Source: Hippopus hippopus
Taxonomy: Eukaryota; Mollusca; Bivalvia; Cardiida; Cardiidae
Direction: 5' to 3'
Assembly (NCBI GenBank): GCA_946811185.2
Contig: OX328106.1
Coordinates: forward strand, 26,844,426-26,908,425
DNA: 64,000 nucleotides
Positions within the stretch are counted from its first letter, which is position 1; every line of letters begins with the position of its first letter. A program made the translations under genes and the position numbers. The notes under the pieces are model-generated. The model did not search any database, was not told the DNA's origin, and was given only the letters and a program-made list of their open reading frames with translations. Shown piece after piece: positions 1 to 12,484 of the stretch.

Positions 1-83
1 ATTAAGCTCCCTTTTCACAAAGCATGGTTCATATCAGTTCAGAAACCTACTAGCATTTCCTGACATTTCCAGAAAATAGCAAG

Positions 84-311
84 TAATCCTTTTCCAAACA
101 ATCCCGAGTTTTAACGACTCGAGGGAAATATTCTTTTGAAAATATGGTGGTAAAAGGAGAAAATGCTGGCGTCCAGCATTTTCTCCTTTTCCCATCATGT
201 TTTCTTGTCTTTCAATGAAAAAGGCCCATCATTTGATCTACATTCAACTAGTCGTCTTCAAATGCTTTCAATACGGACGCGGCCGGAATGTTACCGTTTG
301 GTGCAGAGCTG
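84..311 (+). repeat. Family A hairpin MITE, copy 1
   Basis: Family A is a short element about 229 bp long. Its best copies (7356-7584, 24968-25196) begin TTAACCCTTTACC and end with the inverse, GGTAAAGGGTTAA. The middle is a strong hairpin: AAAAGGAGAAAATGCTGG, a short centre, then the complement. One flank reads like ACGACAAAATTTTAGAC and the other like ACAATCCCG followed by TTTTAACGACC. TTAA at both ends with CCCTTT tips resembles piggyBac-type non-autonomous elements (inference). This copy is nearly full length, with diverged ends. Confidence 0.75.
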
Positions 312-472
312 GATATCAAAGAACATTTATATATAGGCTATCGTTTCGACTACGTGAAATAGTGGACAGAAGAAAATAAAGTAAAAGAAGGTAGATCTAT
401 GTAAAAGGTGCTAACCAGCACTTTTTTCTATTCCCTTAATTTTTTTATCACAGTTTAACGATACAAGTCTGT

Positions 473-540
473 CAGTCACACGATCTTAAACATGGCGGTG
501 CCTATGTAAATCGATTAGCAACAGTAACAACAGCCACGGA
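473..540. repeat. Dispersed repeat, paired with 55992-56060
   Basis: About 70 bp containing ATGGCGG, ATGTAAATCGA and a CAACAGCCACGG-like segment. It closely matches 55992-56060. The family is otherwise unknown to me. Confidence 0.5.
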
Positions 541-757
541 GATAAGAAATGGTATCATCCGAGATTTGTCGATCCATGTCGTCGACTATGTGAGATCGTA
601 ACAAAAGTAAGTACGATGACGTCATTAATGTGTTTGATGTCATAAGAAAATCGATGGAGTTATCGGTTGAAAAGCGACCGACCCGTTATTTGAACGCCAA
701 ATTTTCATCTATTAAATGCATGTAACCGCCCAGTTTCTTTGCTTTTTCAGAGAAAAA

Positions 758-955
758 CATCTTATATGGCCCCTTTCACGAACCTGGCGGAGGGGAAATC
801 ACTGTTGGAAAAGAAGAAAGAATAAGTTACAGTCATTCTCTCCTTTTTTCCCACAATATTTTCCACCCTTCGTCATTTAAGCAACATTTAATTTGTCGTC
901 TGCGAATGCTTTCAATTTGGACAAATCGAAAATATATATTGTCAGGTTAAGGATG
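758..955 (+). repeat. Family A, degenerate copy
   Basis: The hairpin core is decayed. The right flank is still recognisable as TTTGTCGTCTGCGAATGC followed by CAATTTGGACAAAT. Confidence 0.55.
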
Positions 956-995
956 ACGGAATTCTATGCAAGGAAATCAGAACATCAAACCGGCA

Positions 996-1220
996 CTAGT
1001 TAATCCGTGATCCATGATACCAAGCCAATCATTGCATAATTAGGGATCCACAAAATCCATTTTGTCTAACATCCGACTGACTTATGAGGTCACTTGTTGT
1101 TTGACATGCAGAAAATTTACCAAGAGCAAAAAGTTTCGACCAAAGTCAGCCTGTGTGAAGTGCGCAGGCTGAATTAGTCGACACTTTTCGCAGATGTATT
1201 TTCACAATGCATGGCTCATT
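996..1220 (+). repeat. Family C MITE, diverged copy
   Basis: Family C is about 265 bp. Good copies run from GAGCCATGCTCTGGCAAAAG to its partial inverse (TTTTCACAGAGCATGGCTC). They carry an off-centre hairpin, GTCAGCCTGCGCGGACTGCG then CAGGCTGAC, framed by CGAAAAGTTTCGAC and GTCGA..ACTTTTCGC. This copy keeps the hairpin half and the right end; the left tip is lost. Confidence 0.65.
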
Positions 1221-1225
1221 AAATA

Positions 1226-1245
1226 TATTCATTCATTCATTCATT
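1226..1245. repeat. ATTC microsatellite
   Basis: About five ATTC units. It may be the tail of the minus-strand SINE head at 1473-1552. Confidence 0.6.
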
Positions 1246-1472
1246 TATTCGGCAAATCAGCACAAAACATGCTTTTGGCCATAACAAAATGTCATGAAAA
1301 ATATGGCAAGAACATGAAAACTGAATGAAATGTGAAAATGTCATACGAAGTAAACAACAACAACAACAACAGAAAAAAAAAAAAAAAAGTGAAAGCGCTG
1401 AAAGCTTCAAAATTTCTAAGACAGTGAAAGCACCTATTCATTTCATAGTAAACGATGGAAATATAATAGATC

Positions 1473-1552
1473 TAGGAGCGATTACCCGGATTCGAACCTA
1501 CTACCTTCCGAGTCGCAGCCTAGCAACTCTACCAACGTGGTATTTTGAGCCT
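1473..1552 (-). repeat. tRNA-derived SINE head
   Basis: On the minus strand there is an A-box-like GTTGGTAGAGTTGC, and 30-40 bases on a consensus B box GGTTCGAATCC followed by GGG. A cloverleaf with paired acceptor arms is not evident, so this is read as a SINE or tRNA pseudogene rather than a working tRNA. Confidence 0.6.
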
Positions 1553-1559
1553 TTTCGAG

Positions 1560-2760
1560 AGTAACAAGAGACCCTGACTAGTTGTAGAACATGTTTCTTG
1601 GAAAGGTCGCATACAATAAACAGTTCTCGAAGAAATGGCAAAGTTAAGCTAGCTTTCTTAATACATGATCAAATAAACGTCAAAAACACAAGTTTTAGAC
1701 ATGTCCTTTCATCTTTTCTGCTAATAATAGTGCAGCAGAAGTGCTAGAGGGACTACTTTCGATACTACGCTTCGGAGGCAATCCAATCTGGTGTTACAGC
1801 ATACTAGCATCCTCTTCACCTTGTGATTATCGTGCTTGTAAGGAGACTGGAGTTCCGTGTAATTCAGAATCCAGCTTTTTATATGATGTCATATATTTTA
1901 TAAATTGAACAGACCCCGATTGATTTTTGAACGAAATTTGGTCCGATTCCGATGTTCATATCAACAGCATTTTTCAAGAGATGTTGCCATGCTGACCTTT
2001 TTAAAATTTTGGATTACTTCTTACAGTATCGTGCATGCAATCAAAGGTTAAATTTTTTTACAAAAGAGCTGCAAAATCAATTATTTGTAACCTAATATTT
2101 AATGAGTTTCACCTCTTTTAACTGTAAAGGGCTTTTTTATTATCTGAATTTGTGCCTGGACCCAGCCTCAGATAAAATGGCTGAAGCTGGGTGAAATAAA
2201 TTGCACTGAAATTGTGGAAGAGATGATTAAAGAACACCATAAAATTGGAAAAAAAAAATCACATCAGCTTCCTCAACCGATATATAATTTTATCAGAGTT
2301 TAATTCAATAATGAAATAAAGGGTTTTTTTTTATGAGCATACTAAATTCATATGCACATGAAAATTAAATGTCAGTCTGTCAATATGGGTTTAAATCTGT
2401 AACACATAAACTGCAAGGCTGTGCCTTAAAGTGTGTACAAGTTGCATCCATGTTAAAATAAGTTTCACAGTAAACACACTGTCGACAGAAAAAAAAATCT
2501 ACATTTCTCCTGTCAGCTGTAGGTGGTTGGAGAACAAAATTTTAAATTGACCCATTGTCCACATTTAGAACAGTTTGCCCAATTGACAGAGAAAATGTTT
2601 TGAGATCCTTTGGTTCAAGAAGTCTGCACACACAACATTTCTCAGAAACATCGATATGCTTAACATCATGATCGCACTATATGTCTTTTTGCGCTACTTT
2701 TTTCTTTAATTTCTTCTGACTGGTTCCATCGGTGGATGGCTGGGGGTACTAGATCTCTTC
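1560..2760. other. Stretch without recognised feature
   Basis: AT-rich sequence with short poly-A and poly-T runs. I see no repeat family member, exon signal or long open frame. Confidence 0.5.
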
Positions 2761-2762
2761 TT

Positions 2763-3690
2763 TCTCGTTTTAGATGAAGTCTTTTTCTAACTTTTGCCTA
2801 CTAATTCCCTTGCTTTTTGTTTTTCATACTCATTTAGTTCTATCACAAACTCTACCTCAGTTATGGCTTTACCTACAGGAGATGGCTTCTTCACCCCATT
2901 CTTTTCAGTTGTTACACCTTTCTCCTTACAGTTATCAATTTGTTCCTTCCTGCTGCCCAGTTGCACGTCTTGTATGTGCTTCACGAAGAATTTTTCTACT
3001 TCTTCTCTACCTCCTTTGATTGCCTTCACTTTCTATACTAGCTGCTTGTCTCGAAAGGGCTCTGCTGGCAAAGTCTTCTCTTGTGGGATGGCTGTCTTTG
3101 ACAGAGGGTGTATACCCAATGCCTTGAATGTTGCTGTTATGTTTTTGTAAGTAATGGGTTTTGGATATGCTTTGCATGCTACCTCACGTATCTCATATCT
3201 TGTCATAGCTTGCCCTGTATGAGATTTCATCCAGGTGTCACACTCACTGCGGTAAAACCTCTTGAAAGGCCAAAAGCAGCCGACCTCCAAAAGTTGTGTA
3301 AAAAGAGACGTGTGTTGTGGTAGAACAAGAATTAACATAAGCCCAGTCAACCACTTGCTTTGTAACGTGCTTTGTAATGAGTGACCATTATAAAGTAATA
3401 TAGTGTACTCAGTGGCATTTGGTCCTGCCTGTGTGTACTTGAGAAAATATTTCCCCAGAAACTTCATGAATATGTCACCGTTTCCCAATCCACTTTTTGA
3501 CTTGCAATACCCACTTCCTGGTTAAGCACCAACCATAAGATCTGGGTTAGCTCTCATACCCTTAAAAACAAAATAGGTCCAATAGCACTGACACATCCGT
3601 ATAATGTTACTGTTGCACCTTTTGGAGATGTTACAGTGTTGGGCTTGTTGTTTGTTGGTGCTACCACATATGGCGCGGATGATGATCAGG
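2763..3690 (-). pseudogene. pogo/Tigger-type DDE transposase relic
   Basis: Minus-strand translation of 3033-3488 resembles the catalytic half of DDE_1-superfamily (pogo/Tigger/jerky) transposases. The usual 'LLLDGH' motif appears as ILLYNGH, followed by LPQHTSLFTQLLEVGCFWP, which matches the 'LPPHTSHLLQPLDVGCFGP' type motif, then a KRFYR segment and an NITATFKALGIHPLS segment. The frame continues after a single stop near 3030 into a charged, lysine-rich C terminus down to about 2763. Upstream (3490-3690) two further frames give SPKGATVTLYGCVSAIG-like sequence, again typical of the family, so at least one frameshift is present. The N-terminal DNA-binding domain was not found. The D of the second catalytic motif appears replaced by N. 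It is non-functional and probably old. The family call is from memory of motifs. Confidence 0.75.
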
Positions 3691-3785
3691 TTTGAGTACA
3701 GACTCAACATTAAATATCCTATGTGGCTTGGGATTTTTCTGAAAAAGATAGAGAAAAAGTTATTAATGTTGCAGAATATCCTTAT

Positions 3786-3838
3786 TCAATCATTCATTCA
3801 TTCATTCATTCATTCATTTATTCATTCATTCATTCATA
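3786..3838. repeat. ATTC microsatellite
   Basis: About thirteen ATTC units with one substitution. Confidence 0.9.
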
Positions 3839-4573
3839 ACATTTTAGATAGAAAAAAAAAATGTTATTGCTTCAAAGCATTTTCTTTTTTTTGCCGTTGT
3901 TTTGCTCATAAGTGTAAATTTTGCATTTTCATTTAAGTTGCGTGACCTGTTCAGACGCTGTAACCAAAACATCCGGTAAAAAATCACCTGTGTTTGCGTG
4001 ATGATGGGATTTTGGGGGAGGACATGGCCATTTCTGCTGAGAGTTGGGTTTGTTCACGTTTTTCTATGCTATAATAAGAACAAAAAAGCGTTTAAATACC
4101 TGTTTGAAACGGATTTCCATGCTCCTACTCTTCCGTACAGCCGTTAGACTTCCTTTTGGAACAAGAGCTCCCGACATTACGTCGAAGGCAAACACGTTCA
4201 TTGCACGATACAGTATTGCGCAAGATATGCACGATAACTGAGGTATGCACGACAATTGAGATTTGTCAATAAGAATATTGAGACCATGAGATCGAACAAA
4301 AGAATTCTGTGAACCAACTATAGATAACGTGACAAAAACTACGGAATCATGTGACAGAGGTCGTTGTCCGTTGATTAACGAGTGCGAGAGAACCACCATA
4401 AGTAAGTGGCTTCACACTTTAATCACTTTCCGGTATAATGAGCAGTATTGAGACCAAGACAAGGTGTATAATTAGCGTGTGTATATATATAACCTGGCTA
4501 TTTTGTACTAGTTACAAACATCTCTTTTATGAATTTATCTAATTTGCACCCAAGGGACTCTAAAAATGTCGCT

Positions 4574-4799
4574 AATAACCTTTAACCAAACAGTCCCGTG
4601 TTTTATCGAGCTATAAAAAATATATTTTTGAAGACAATGTTCGAAAAGGAGAAAATACTTGTAACATTGGTCTCCATTATTTTCCTACAATATTTCCTGT
4701 CCCTTCTTAGAAAATCTCCACCTCTTGAGCCACTTTGTTTTGTCTGCGAATTTTTGCAATTTGGACCAGTTTGAAATTTTGTCGTTTGGTTAAGAGTTA
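4574..4799 (+). repeat. Family A copy
   Basis: It runs from TAACCTTTAACC to GGTTAAGAGTTA. The hairpin arms are partly decayed. Confidence 0.7.
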
Positions 4800-4958
4800 T
4801 AGGTCAGATGGTACCACATTATGTTTACTGCTAGCCCCTCCGTAGCTTAATTGTAACACGTATAACAAGTAAACTAATCGTTGCTACGTACAGCCAGTGG
4901 GAGATTCAAAATGATGAAAATTAGCGGCTTGTCATGCTGCTTTTGTATTAGTCATTAC

Positions 4959-5194
4959 TGGCCCACAACATGCGAAAAGGGGCATTCGGACATTTGCGTA
5001 AAGTGTCGTCTCGGATTAGCGCAGGCTAATCCGAGAAGGCACTTTACGACTACGTTAGATTTTGTCCAACAGTAGACTTGCGCAAAACAGAAAAGTACAT
5101 AAAAACGGAAAGTGTCGTTTCGGATCAGCCTGCGCGGAGTGCGACACTTTACGAAATGCCCGAATGCCCCTTTTCGCGTATTGCATGTCATATG
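4959..5194 (+). repeat. Family B double-hairpin MITE
   Basis: Family B is about 240-270 bp with long terminal inverted repeats of roughly 70 bp. Each tip reads GGCCTGCAACACGCGAAAAG, then GGCATTCGGACATTTGCG, then AAAGTGTCGTCTCGGAT. Each arm ends in its own AGCCTGCGCAGTCCGCGCAG type hairpin. Between the two hairpins lies a spacer containing CTACATTAGATTTTGTC and ACTTGCGCAAAACAGAAAA. In this copy the left hairpin is abbreviated. Confidence 0.8.
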
Positions 5195-5269
5195 GAACTG
5201 TTGGTCAATATGTCACAAAGATGTAGTTCCAACGCCTCACTCTATGTTTTATTTCAATACATGCACTTT

Positions 5270-5405
5270 TCTAAACCCGTCACCACACAATCCTGAGTAT
5301 TAACAACCTGGAGGAGCAAAGCTTTTGACGACATTGTGGGAAAAGAAGCAAATGCTGGTAATCAGCATTTTATCCTTTTACCACAATAATTTCATCCATT
5401 CAATA
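5270..5405 (+). repeat. Family A, left half
   Basis: It starts at CCGTCACCACACAATCCTGA and keeps the hairpin. The right flank is missing. Confidence 0.6.
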
Positions 5406-7355
5406 GATGGAGATCATCTACTGAGCTTAAGACTTATAACTTATGACTTTTGACTTATGAGCAACAATTGGCGAGCATCTCAAGAGCGTGCTCAAAAATG
5501 GCTGCAAAGTGAACAAAACTAACTACCTTTTAATAATATATACATTGTGGTCAAGATTACCGCTCAAATATTTCGTCTGGGATTCCAGGAGAGAAAGTTA
5601 TTGCCAACGATCTGAAAAATACATTTGATTTAGGGATACATCTTTATACGTTTTCAGACAGTCTTTACCTTTTTCATTTTTATGTTATGAAACTAGTTGC
5701 AAAGATTACCACCGACAGAAAATGTATTTCATTTCTAGAGGTCATCAAAGAAATCACCATTGTTGGTTCCGGTTTTGAATCGAAGACAAATTCCTTGAGT
5801 TTCTTTATCCTTTATTTATCCGTAATTTGTCTATGTTTATGCAGCTGACTGAATTCTGAACCATTTTACACACTATCAAGTTTAAATAGCGTTTTTTTCT
5901 CTCTGGCAGTACAGTAAGGATCTATCTTAAAGGCAAACAGACCAAAGAGATGTTAAACAACGTAATGCATGAGCTGTTCTTGCCACGTTACATAAATGTT
6001 ATTGTCATCGAATTAAAACCCATTTCAAAGACATAGGAAAACAAACGCAATTTAATTCGAAATTTCTTCGGTGTAGAACAACGGATGATTTTACGCACTT
6101 TGTACATATAGTACAGGTTAAATAAGCTTTCTGATCACGTGTAATACTCTGAAACTTCATTAGGAAAACGTGACCTTTCATTACGGTCCTTCTTGTGAAA
6201 CAAACAGTAATGATTTAATCCTTAGAACGCTGGGCAGGGCTTTAACTTCTCTTGCGTTCGGTAGAGACCAAGATCGCACCATACAGAACATACAGTGTGA
6301 TCGAGCATCTACACCATTGGATACTCATTCGAACATTCCGACTAAATGAGCATGGAACTTGCAATAGAAAAGAGTCTTTTCTATTGACTGAAAGTGACCA
6401 ATTGAGTCATTTGGTGAACAAGGTGTTGAGCCAATCATGTACGAGTAGATTAGTCCTGATTAATGCCATCTTGTAGGAACGTGACATTTCTTTTCAACTG
6501 ATGGTCGTCTCCCTCCCGTCTTTGAACGACAAAAACCTTCGGGAAAAACACTTTTTCCGAAATGAGTCCTCAACAATGAAATGTGAGTCCTCAACAATGA
6601 AATGTCGTAATAGTTATATTTATTTTTATTTACTTTGAGTATATACTGATGAAGCAAAAACGTTACATCCGAGTTTCACGATTATTGGAATATTAAGGGT
6701 TTCCGAATGTCAGTCGCTTACACCGGAAGTCGCAGGTGATGAAACTAATGAAATACTTGTGTTACAGACAGTATAATAGATCCATTTTACTCAAGCGAAT
6801 GACAATGGTGAACATAAACTGGTAGCCGGTTACGGAAGATACACCAGGTACCACTTTATGGGAAACAATACGAACCCCCCCCCCCCCTAACTTATTATGA
6901 ATGATTCAATTCGCAAAACATTAAACATAAATTAAATGTCAGACCCTTTCGCGAAACCAACATAATTTATTAATCTGTTCAAGTTCATAATTTTAATGAT
7001 TCAAAGCTCTTGCTCTTAGAGCAAAAGCTTTTTTTCCTTAAAAATTTCGGTGTAAGTTGGACAAACCAAAACAAAGTGATATTTATTTTCAATATCAGTT
7101 TTATTAAATTAGGTATAAACGGTTGTTCCTTTCCAATCTATTGTTACTGTATCTTCCCGTTTCATTTCTCAAAGAAAGTGATGAAAGGCTGAGTTGATAT
7201 AGATTAATTCTCAGATAAATTGTTCAAATAATCTTCAGTATCATTACATCTGTTAATATCGGTATATTCATACGTAAACATGATAGAATTACTGGTCTAT
7301 ATTGTTTTCAATATTTCTCAACAAATTCTGTTTGAAATCACCAATGACCTTTTGC
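5406..7355. other. Mostly unannotated stretch
   Basis: I see no gene. A 21-bp unit (TGAGTCCTCAACAATGAAATG) is repeated twice in tandem at 6561-6603, and there is a C homopolymer near 6877. Confidence 0.5.
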
Positions 7356-7584
7356 TTAACTCTTTACCAAACGACAAAATTTTAGACTGGTCCAAATTGA
7401 AAGCATTTGCAGACGACAAAATTAACGTGACTCAAAAATTGAAATTTGTTCTGGGAGGGTAGAAAACATTGTGGGAAAAGGAGAAAATGCTGGTTACCAG
7501 CATTTTCTCCTTTTTCTACGATGTTTACAAAAGGTTTCTTTTTCAGGGCCGTAAAAACCAGGGATTGTTTGGGAAAGGGTTAAA
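7356..7584 (+). repeat. Family A, full copy
   Basis: It runs from TTAACTCTTTACC to GGGAAAGGGTTAA, with a well-preserved hairpin at about 7477-7518. Confidence 0.85.
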
Positions 7585-7662
7585 TACCCTATAGAAGGTT
7601 GTATGGATAACGCTATTTGGGTTGAGCCGGGCCTATCCAAAGCCGAACTGATTAAAAATGTT

Positions 7663-7926
7663 TGAGCCATGGTCTGAGAAAAGGAGGCTTAGTGCATCTC
7701 TGAGATGCATGATACTATGTAGATCATCACATAATAATGGATCCATAAAGTCTAGTTTGTGTAACAAGCGGCTGAATCAAGAACTACACTTGTCCTTCGA
7801 CACGTAGAAAATTTAAAGATAGCAAAAAGAATCGACTAATGTCAGCCTGCGCGGACTGCGCAGGCTGACATCAGTCGATACTGTTTGCAGATGCATTTAG
7901 CCCCATTTTCACAGAGCATGGCTCAA
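7663..7926 (+). repeat. Family C, full copy
   Basis: It runs from TTGAGCCATGGTCTGAG to CAGAGCATGGCTCAA. The hairpin arms (GTCAGCCTGCGCGGACTGCG, CAGGCTGAC) lie at about 7841-7872. Confidence 0.85.
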
Positions 7927-7929
7927 ATA

Positions 7930-9030
7930 TTTTTCACTTTAGTACAACCATTTTTGAAACCCTTTTCACTGCTCAACCCTCTCTGAAGTAACCATGCACA
8001 GTAGGTTTTTTTCTGAATTAAACACTTTGAGCTTTTAATCCTTTATCAACTGATGAATTTTGGTTTAACACAAAAAAGCCCTGTGTCTTCATAGCTATAT
8101 ATATAACAAAAACGTTGACTTTTAAAGAATTTTTTTTTTGAGGACCACACGGGCTTTCTTTATGATAGTTAACAACTAGGCCGAGTTTGAATTAAATTTC
8201 TTTGGTAATAGCAGAGATATCAGACAAAGACAAAGATTTATCACGACGACAACACAGACGACAACAGGGCTATAGAATTACCCAATGTTTTCTTTAAAAC
8301 GCCAAAGATAATTAGGAGTCTTCTTGTGTCGTACGCCAAAGAGAAAAAGAAAGATAAAAAAACAGCCATTCCCTGCAAGATTTTTCATGATTTTTACAAA
8401 CTGCATTGTTTTTTATACACGTATGCTCTTGTTTGTTTATAGAAGACAGCGTAAATGTTTTGCATGGGTTATAAACATTAATTTTATCAGTAAAATCTAG
8501 AGCCTTTGCTCTCACAAATACTCTATTAATCGACACATAAAAAAGTTGTGAAAAGAAGAAAATCATAGACCTTGTGACTTCTGGATAGCAATTGCCTCGT
8601 TTCAAACTATCCCATCAAAAACCTCAAAATATTATGTGTTACATCTGTTCGTTTGTTCAAATCTTGATTCTTAACCACACGATCAAATTTTACATTTGTC
8701 TTTATTCAAAGCAATTGCAGCCGACAATTACGAATAAGGCTCAAATGATAGCATTTATCCCAAGGTTGGTAAAAGCCCACGATCGATAAGATGGTAACAA
8801 CTTAGCAATTATTTTACTGATTCCACTCTTGACCCCCTCCCCAAGAAAACCTTTTTTTTTTAAATGTTGTTTAAAAATGACCATTTGCTAGGAAACAGTT
8901 GCGCCATCTATTTTTTTAGGCCAGATATGACCTCATTGTACATATTTGAATAAATGGCTTATAATCTGTCCGTGTAATTCATCATGAGACATTCCCACAA
9001 GCCTTCGTGATATTTTCTCGTGCCAAATCT
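7930..9030. other. Stretch without recognised feature
   Basis: AT-rich. Open frames here are short with no recognisable domain. Confidence 0.45.
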
Positions 9031-9037
9031 AAAAATA

Positions 9038-10557
9038 GAAAGGCCATGATGGCCCTGAAGTCGCTCACCTGAGCTATTTGACCATACATGACCCATTTCC
9101 AATCTTTTTCTGAGATACTATGACAAACATGCCACAGGATACACAAGGTATTTCAAAGATTTGACCCGGTGACCTAGTTTTAGGCCGAATGAGACACATT
9201 TTCAAACTGGATCGAGATATCATCAAGAAAAACATTCTGACTTACTTTCATAAGGATTGGAAGGAAACTGTGGCCTCTAGAGTATACACAAGTTTCTTCT
9301 AAGTTTCGACCCAGTTTTGACCTAATGAGACCCTAATCTATTTCTGAGATATTATGTCAAACATTCTAAAGGGTACACAACGTATTTCAAAGATTTGACC
9401 TGGTGACCTAGTTTTTGAGACCCATTTTCATACTGGATCAAGACATCATCAAGACAAACATTCTGACCAACCTTCATGGGTATTGGACTGAAAATGTGCC
9501 CTCAAGAGCATACATATGGTTTGTCAAAGATTTGACCCGGTGACCTAGTTTTTGACCCTACATGACAACCAGAGTTTTTGATGGAATCAAATTGTGTGAA
9601 CAATTTTTAAAGAGGACCTCCCAAGGAACATTCCAGCCAAGTTTGGTCCAAATTGGCCCAGCGGTTTAGAAGGAGAAGATATTTAAAGAGAGTTTCTTCA
9701 TGTCCGTATAGTGCAAATAGCAAACCCCCCACCCCACTACCACCACAGCCATGTTTCTTGACGGATCAAAATTTCGCGAACACTTTTTCAAAAGGGGCAC
9801 CAAAGGAACATTTCTGTGAAATTATTTCAAAATCTGACGAGTGGTTTAAGAGAAGAAGAATTTCAAAGAATTTCTTTAAGTCCATACAGTGAAAAGAGCC
9901 CCTTCCCCCCCCCCCCCTTCCACCACGGCCATGTTTTTCGACGGATCAAAATTTCGCGAACAGTTTTTGGAAAGGGTCATCGAAGGAACATTTCTGTGAA
10001 ATTATTTCAAAATCTGACCAACGGTTTCAGAGGAGAAGATTTTTAAAGAATTTCTTAGAAAATTCCATTTGGTTGCCATTGCGACCAGAGTTTTTGATGG
10101 AATCAAATTGTGTGAACATTTTTTAAAGAGGACCTCCCAAGGAACATTTCTGCCAAATTTGGTTGACATTTGCCCGGCGGTTTAGGAGGAGATGATGTTT
10201 AAAGAATTGTTGACGACGGACGACGTACGACGGACACAGGGTGATCCTAAAAGCTCCCCTTGAGCACGTTGTGCTCAGGTGAGCCAAAAATGTGGCCTCT
10301 AGAGCATACACAGGGTTTTTTTTTTAAGATTTAACCTAGTGACCTAGTTTTTGACCCGAAATTACCTATTTTCGAACTCGTGCGAGATACCATCAATACA
10401 AACATTCTGACCAAGTTTCATGAGTATCGGACAAAAATGTGGCCTCTAGAGCGTACACCAGGTAAAAGTTGACGACGCTCGACACACGACGGACGACGGA
10501 CAGAGCACGATCACAAAAGCTCACCGTGAGCACTTCGTGCTCAGCGGAGCTAATAAC
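9038..10557. repeat. Composite tandem repeat with terminal hairpins
   Basis: It starts with a small hairpin GGCCATGATGGCC (9043). Related modules then recur: GACCTAGTTTTTGACCC, ACATTCTGACCAA and GTGGCCTCTAGAGCATACAC. From 9572 four tandem units begin with GTTTTTGATGGAATCAAA or the variant GACGGATCAAAATTTCGCG (9572, 9753, 9933, 10089). Two similar ends follow, each with GACGACGGAC repeats and a hairpin around TGAGCAC.TCGTGCTCA (10250-10290 and 10518-10557). This suggests one element followed by a shorter second copy of its 3' end. No coding region is visible. The superfamily is uncertain. Confidence 0.65.
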
Positions 10558-10764
10558 AGAAGAGGCTACTTTAAACAAATACTACTATTTTCCCTTCTTC
10601 TTAAGCTTTTCTTTCTTATCTATTGGCGGTTGCGAGCTCAAACCCTTGCTCAGCAACAATTTTTAAAGGGAGGTGAAAGCTTCATTGCAACAGAACAGTC
10701 CTCTATCATCGCTGAAGATTCTGTCAGACTCTGCACATGTCCGAATATGGAACCGATGGTCTAG

Positions 10765-10995
10765 ACAAGATGTTCAATTATTCATTGGTTGATATTTTTT
10801 GCAACTTTTTCTGCATTATTTCAGTCATGTCACGACGACAGCTAACTGATTCATGCGAGTCCTAGATTTCACCAGTGGGACTCTATGTTTTTTCTCCAAG
10901 CACACTCCCATGAAAGTTCAAACGTCTCGATTGAATTTCGAACACATGGCCTGTAGATCTTATTCCATCACCTAACCACAGAGTCACGCCAGGCC
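10765..10995 (-). repeat. tRNA-derived SINE, minus strand
   Basis: The body has TTATTTCAGTCATGTCACG and CATTTCACCAG-like segments. The head at the right has a minus-strand A-box-like GTTAGGTGATGGAATAAG and a B-box remnant. Same family as 21330-21665. Confidence 0.6.
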
Positions 10996-11224
10996 CAATA
11001 TCGCCGGGAAAGACTATAGTGCGTAGTAACACTGTTAAAGAAACGCCAAGAACGCATCGATAGGTGCACTGGCCATACATGAAATAACTGTCAAGATGTT
11101 GAAAATGGTGTAAAAAAAGCCTAAAATGATACAGATTTTTTTGGAAATGCCATGCCTTAACAAAGGTTCTGAATCATTTAATGTTTGAATTCAAGAACAC
11201 AAGGAAAGATTAATGCCTAACATG

Positions 11225-11480
11225 TGTATTATTCAAATTTTCTTTGGTAAATATTTACAATTGCATCAACGAGCGGAGGCTTCTCAATGAAAAGGTCGTT
11301 CACCACAACCCTTTCCATGAATAAGAAAAACATCATGTGCTTTTGCAGACAGTGTATATCCAACATCAGACTGCACAGAACGTGCAGTCGAATCTGGATT
11401 CTACGCTGTCCGCTTTTACTTTGAAAATTGGATTTGCAACACTTATGTCTTTTCTCCGGACAAAAAAAGACCCTTTTCAT
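11225..11480 (+). repeat. Family D, diverged copy
   Basis: Family D is described at 13023-13236. Here the hairpin is at 11343-11413 (CAGACTGCACAGAACGTGCA) with substitutions in both arms. Confidence 0.6.
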
Positions 11481-11586
11481 TTACTGAGGGGTGAAAGTGT
11501 TGATTTACAACAGGGCTCCAAATTGGCAATCTAAAGCCCTCTTCAAGCTTATTCCTTTGCATTTTGTTCCATATGGCAGTCACGTG

Positions 11587-11814
11587 ACCGTTTATCGGAC
11601 AATCCCGTTTTCAACGACTTTTGGTAGAGAGCTTTTTAATGCATTATGGGAAAAGAAAAGAAAAATGCTGGTAACCAGCATTTATCTCTTTCTCCCACAA
11701 TGTTTTCTACCCTCTCAGGTACATATCCGTCATCTGAGCTGCACGTTATTTGTCGCCTGAAACGACCTTGAATTTGGAAGAGTCTAAAATTTTGTCGTTT
11801 GGCAAAGAGTTAAA
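11587..11814 (+). repeat. Family A copy
   Basis: It ends GTCGTTTGGCAAAGAGTTAA. The hairpin core is at 11666-11690. The left tip is decayed. Confidence 0.7.
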
Positions 11815-11964
11815 GGGCGATGTTCACGTGTTTATAATTTCATAATCAATCGAAACTACTAAATATTTTATTACCGAATTCTAGTCGGGTAATAGCAAGC
11901 AAACAAACCAATAATACATAAGACTAAAAAAGTATCCAAAAATCTACCATCAACGGAATTTCCC

Positions 11965-12122
11965 TAACCCTTTAGCTGCTAAGCACGGCAAGGACCTTTT
12001 GCGGACAATGTAGATCAAGATCAGACTGCACAGAACGTGCAGTCTGATCTTGTATCTACACTGTCCGATATGGGTTTTTTTTTTTTTTCGATTTGAAAGT
12101 CTCATTTATCTAGTAAGATATC
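11965..12122 (+). repeat. Family D copy
   Basis: TAACCCTTTAGCTGCTAAGC, then the hairpin at 12005-12068, then the TCTCATTTATCTAGTAAGA end. Confidence 0.75.
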
Positions 12123-12484
12123 GGCTTTTGTGATAAGTAGCATTTTATTTTTCTTTTGTACCTTTAGTTTTCAAGCCTGAGTGTCCCAATAGCGTGTGAA
12201 AATATCGCATGACCAATAACACGTGTCCCTTACGAGGGGATCGTATTTAAAAAAAAAGCATGATGACGTCACACTTGATCTCGTAAAATAAGACCGGGTA
12301 ACCGATACCAAAACAACCATCCAGGTATTAAAACGCCAATATTGCACTTTTGTACAGAAATTATTAATATTTTCTTTTAGCTTGCAGAGAATAAAAATAT
12401 TTTGTGATACTCATCAATGTTTGACAAAAAATTAGTTTTGATTCCCGGCATGGGATTGGGAAAAAAATCCTAAATATTCCCCTG

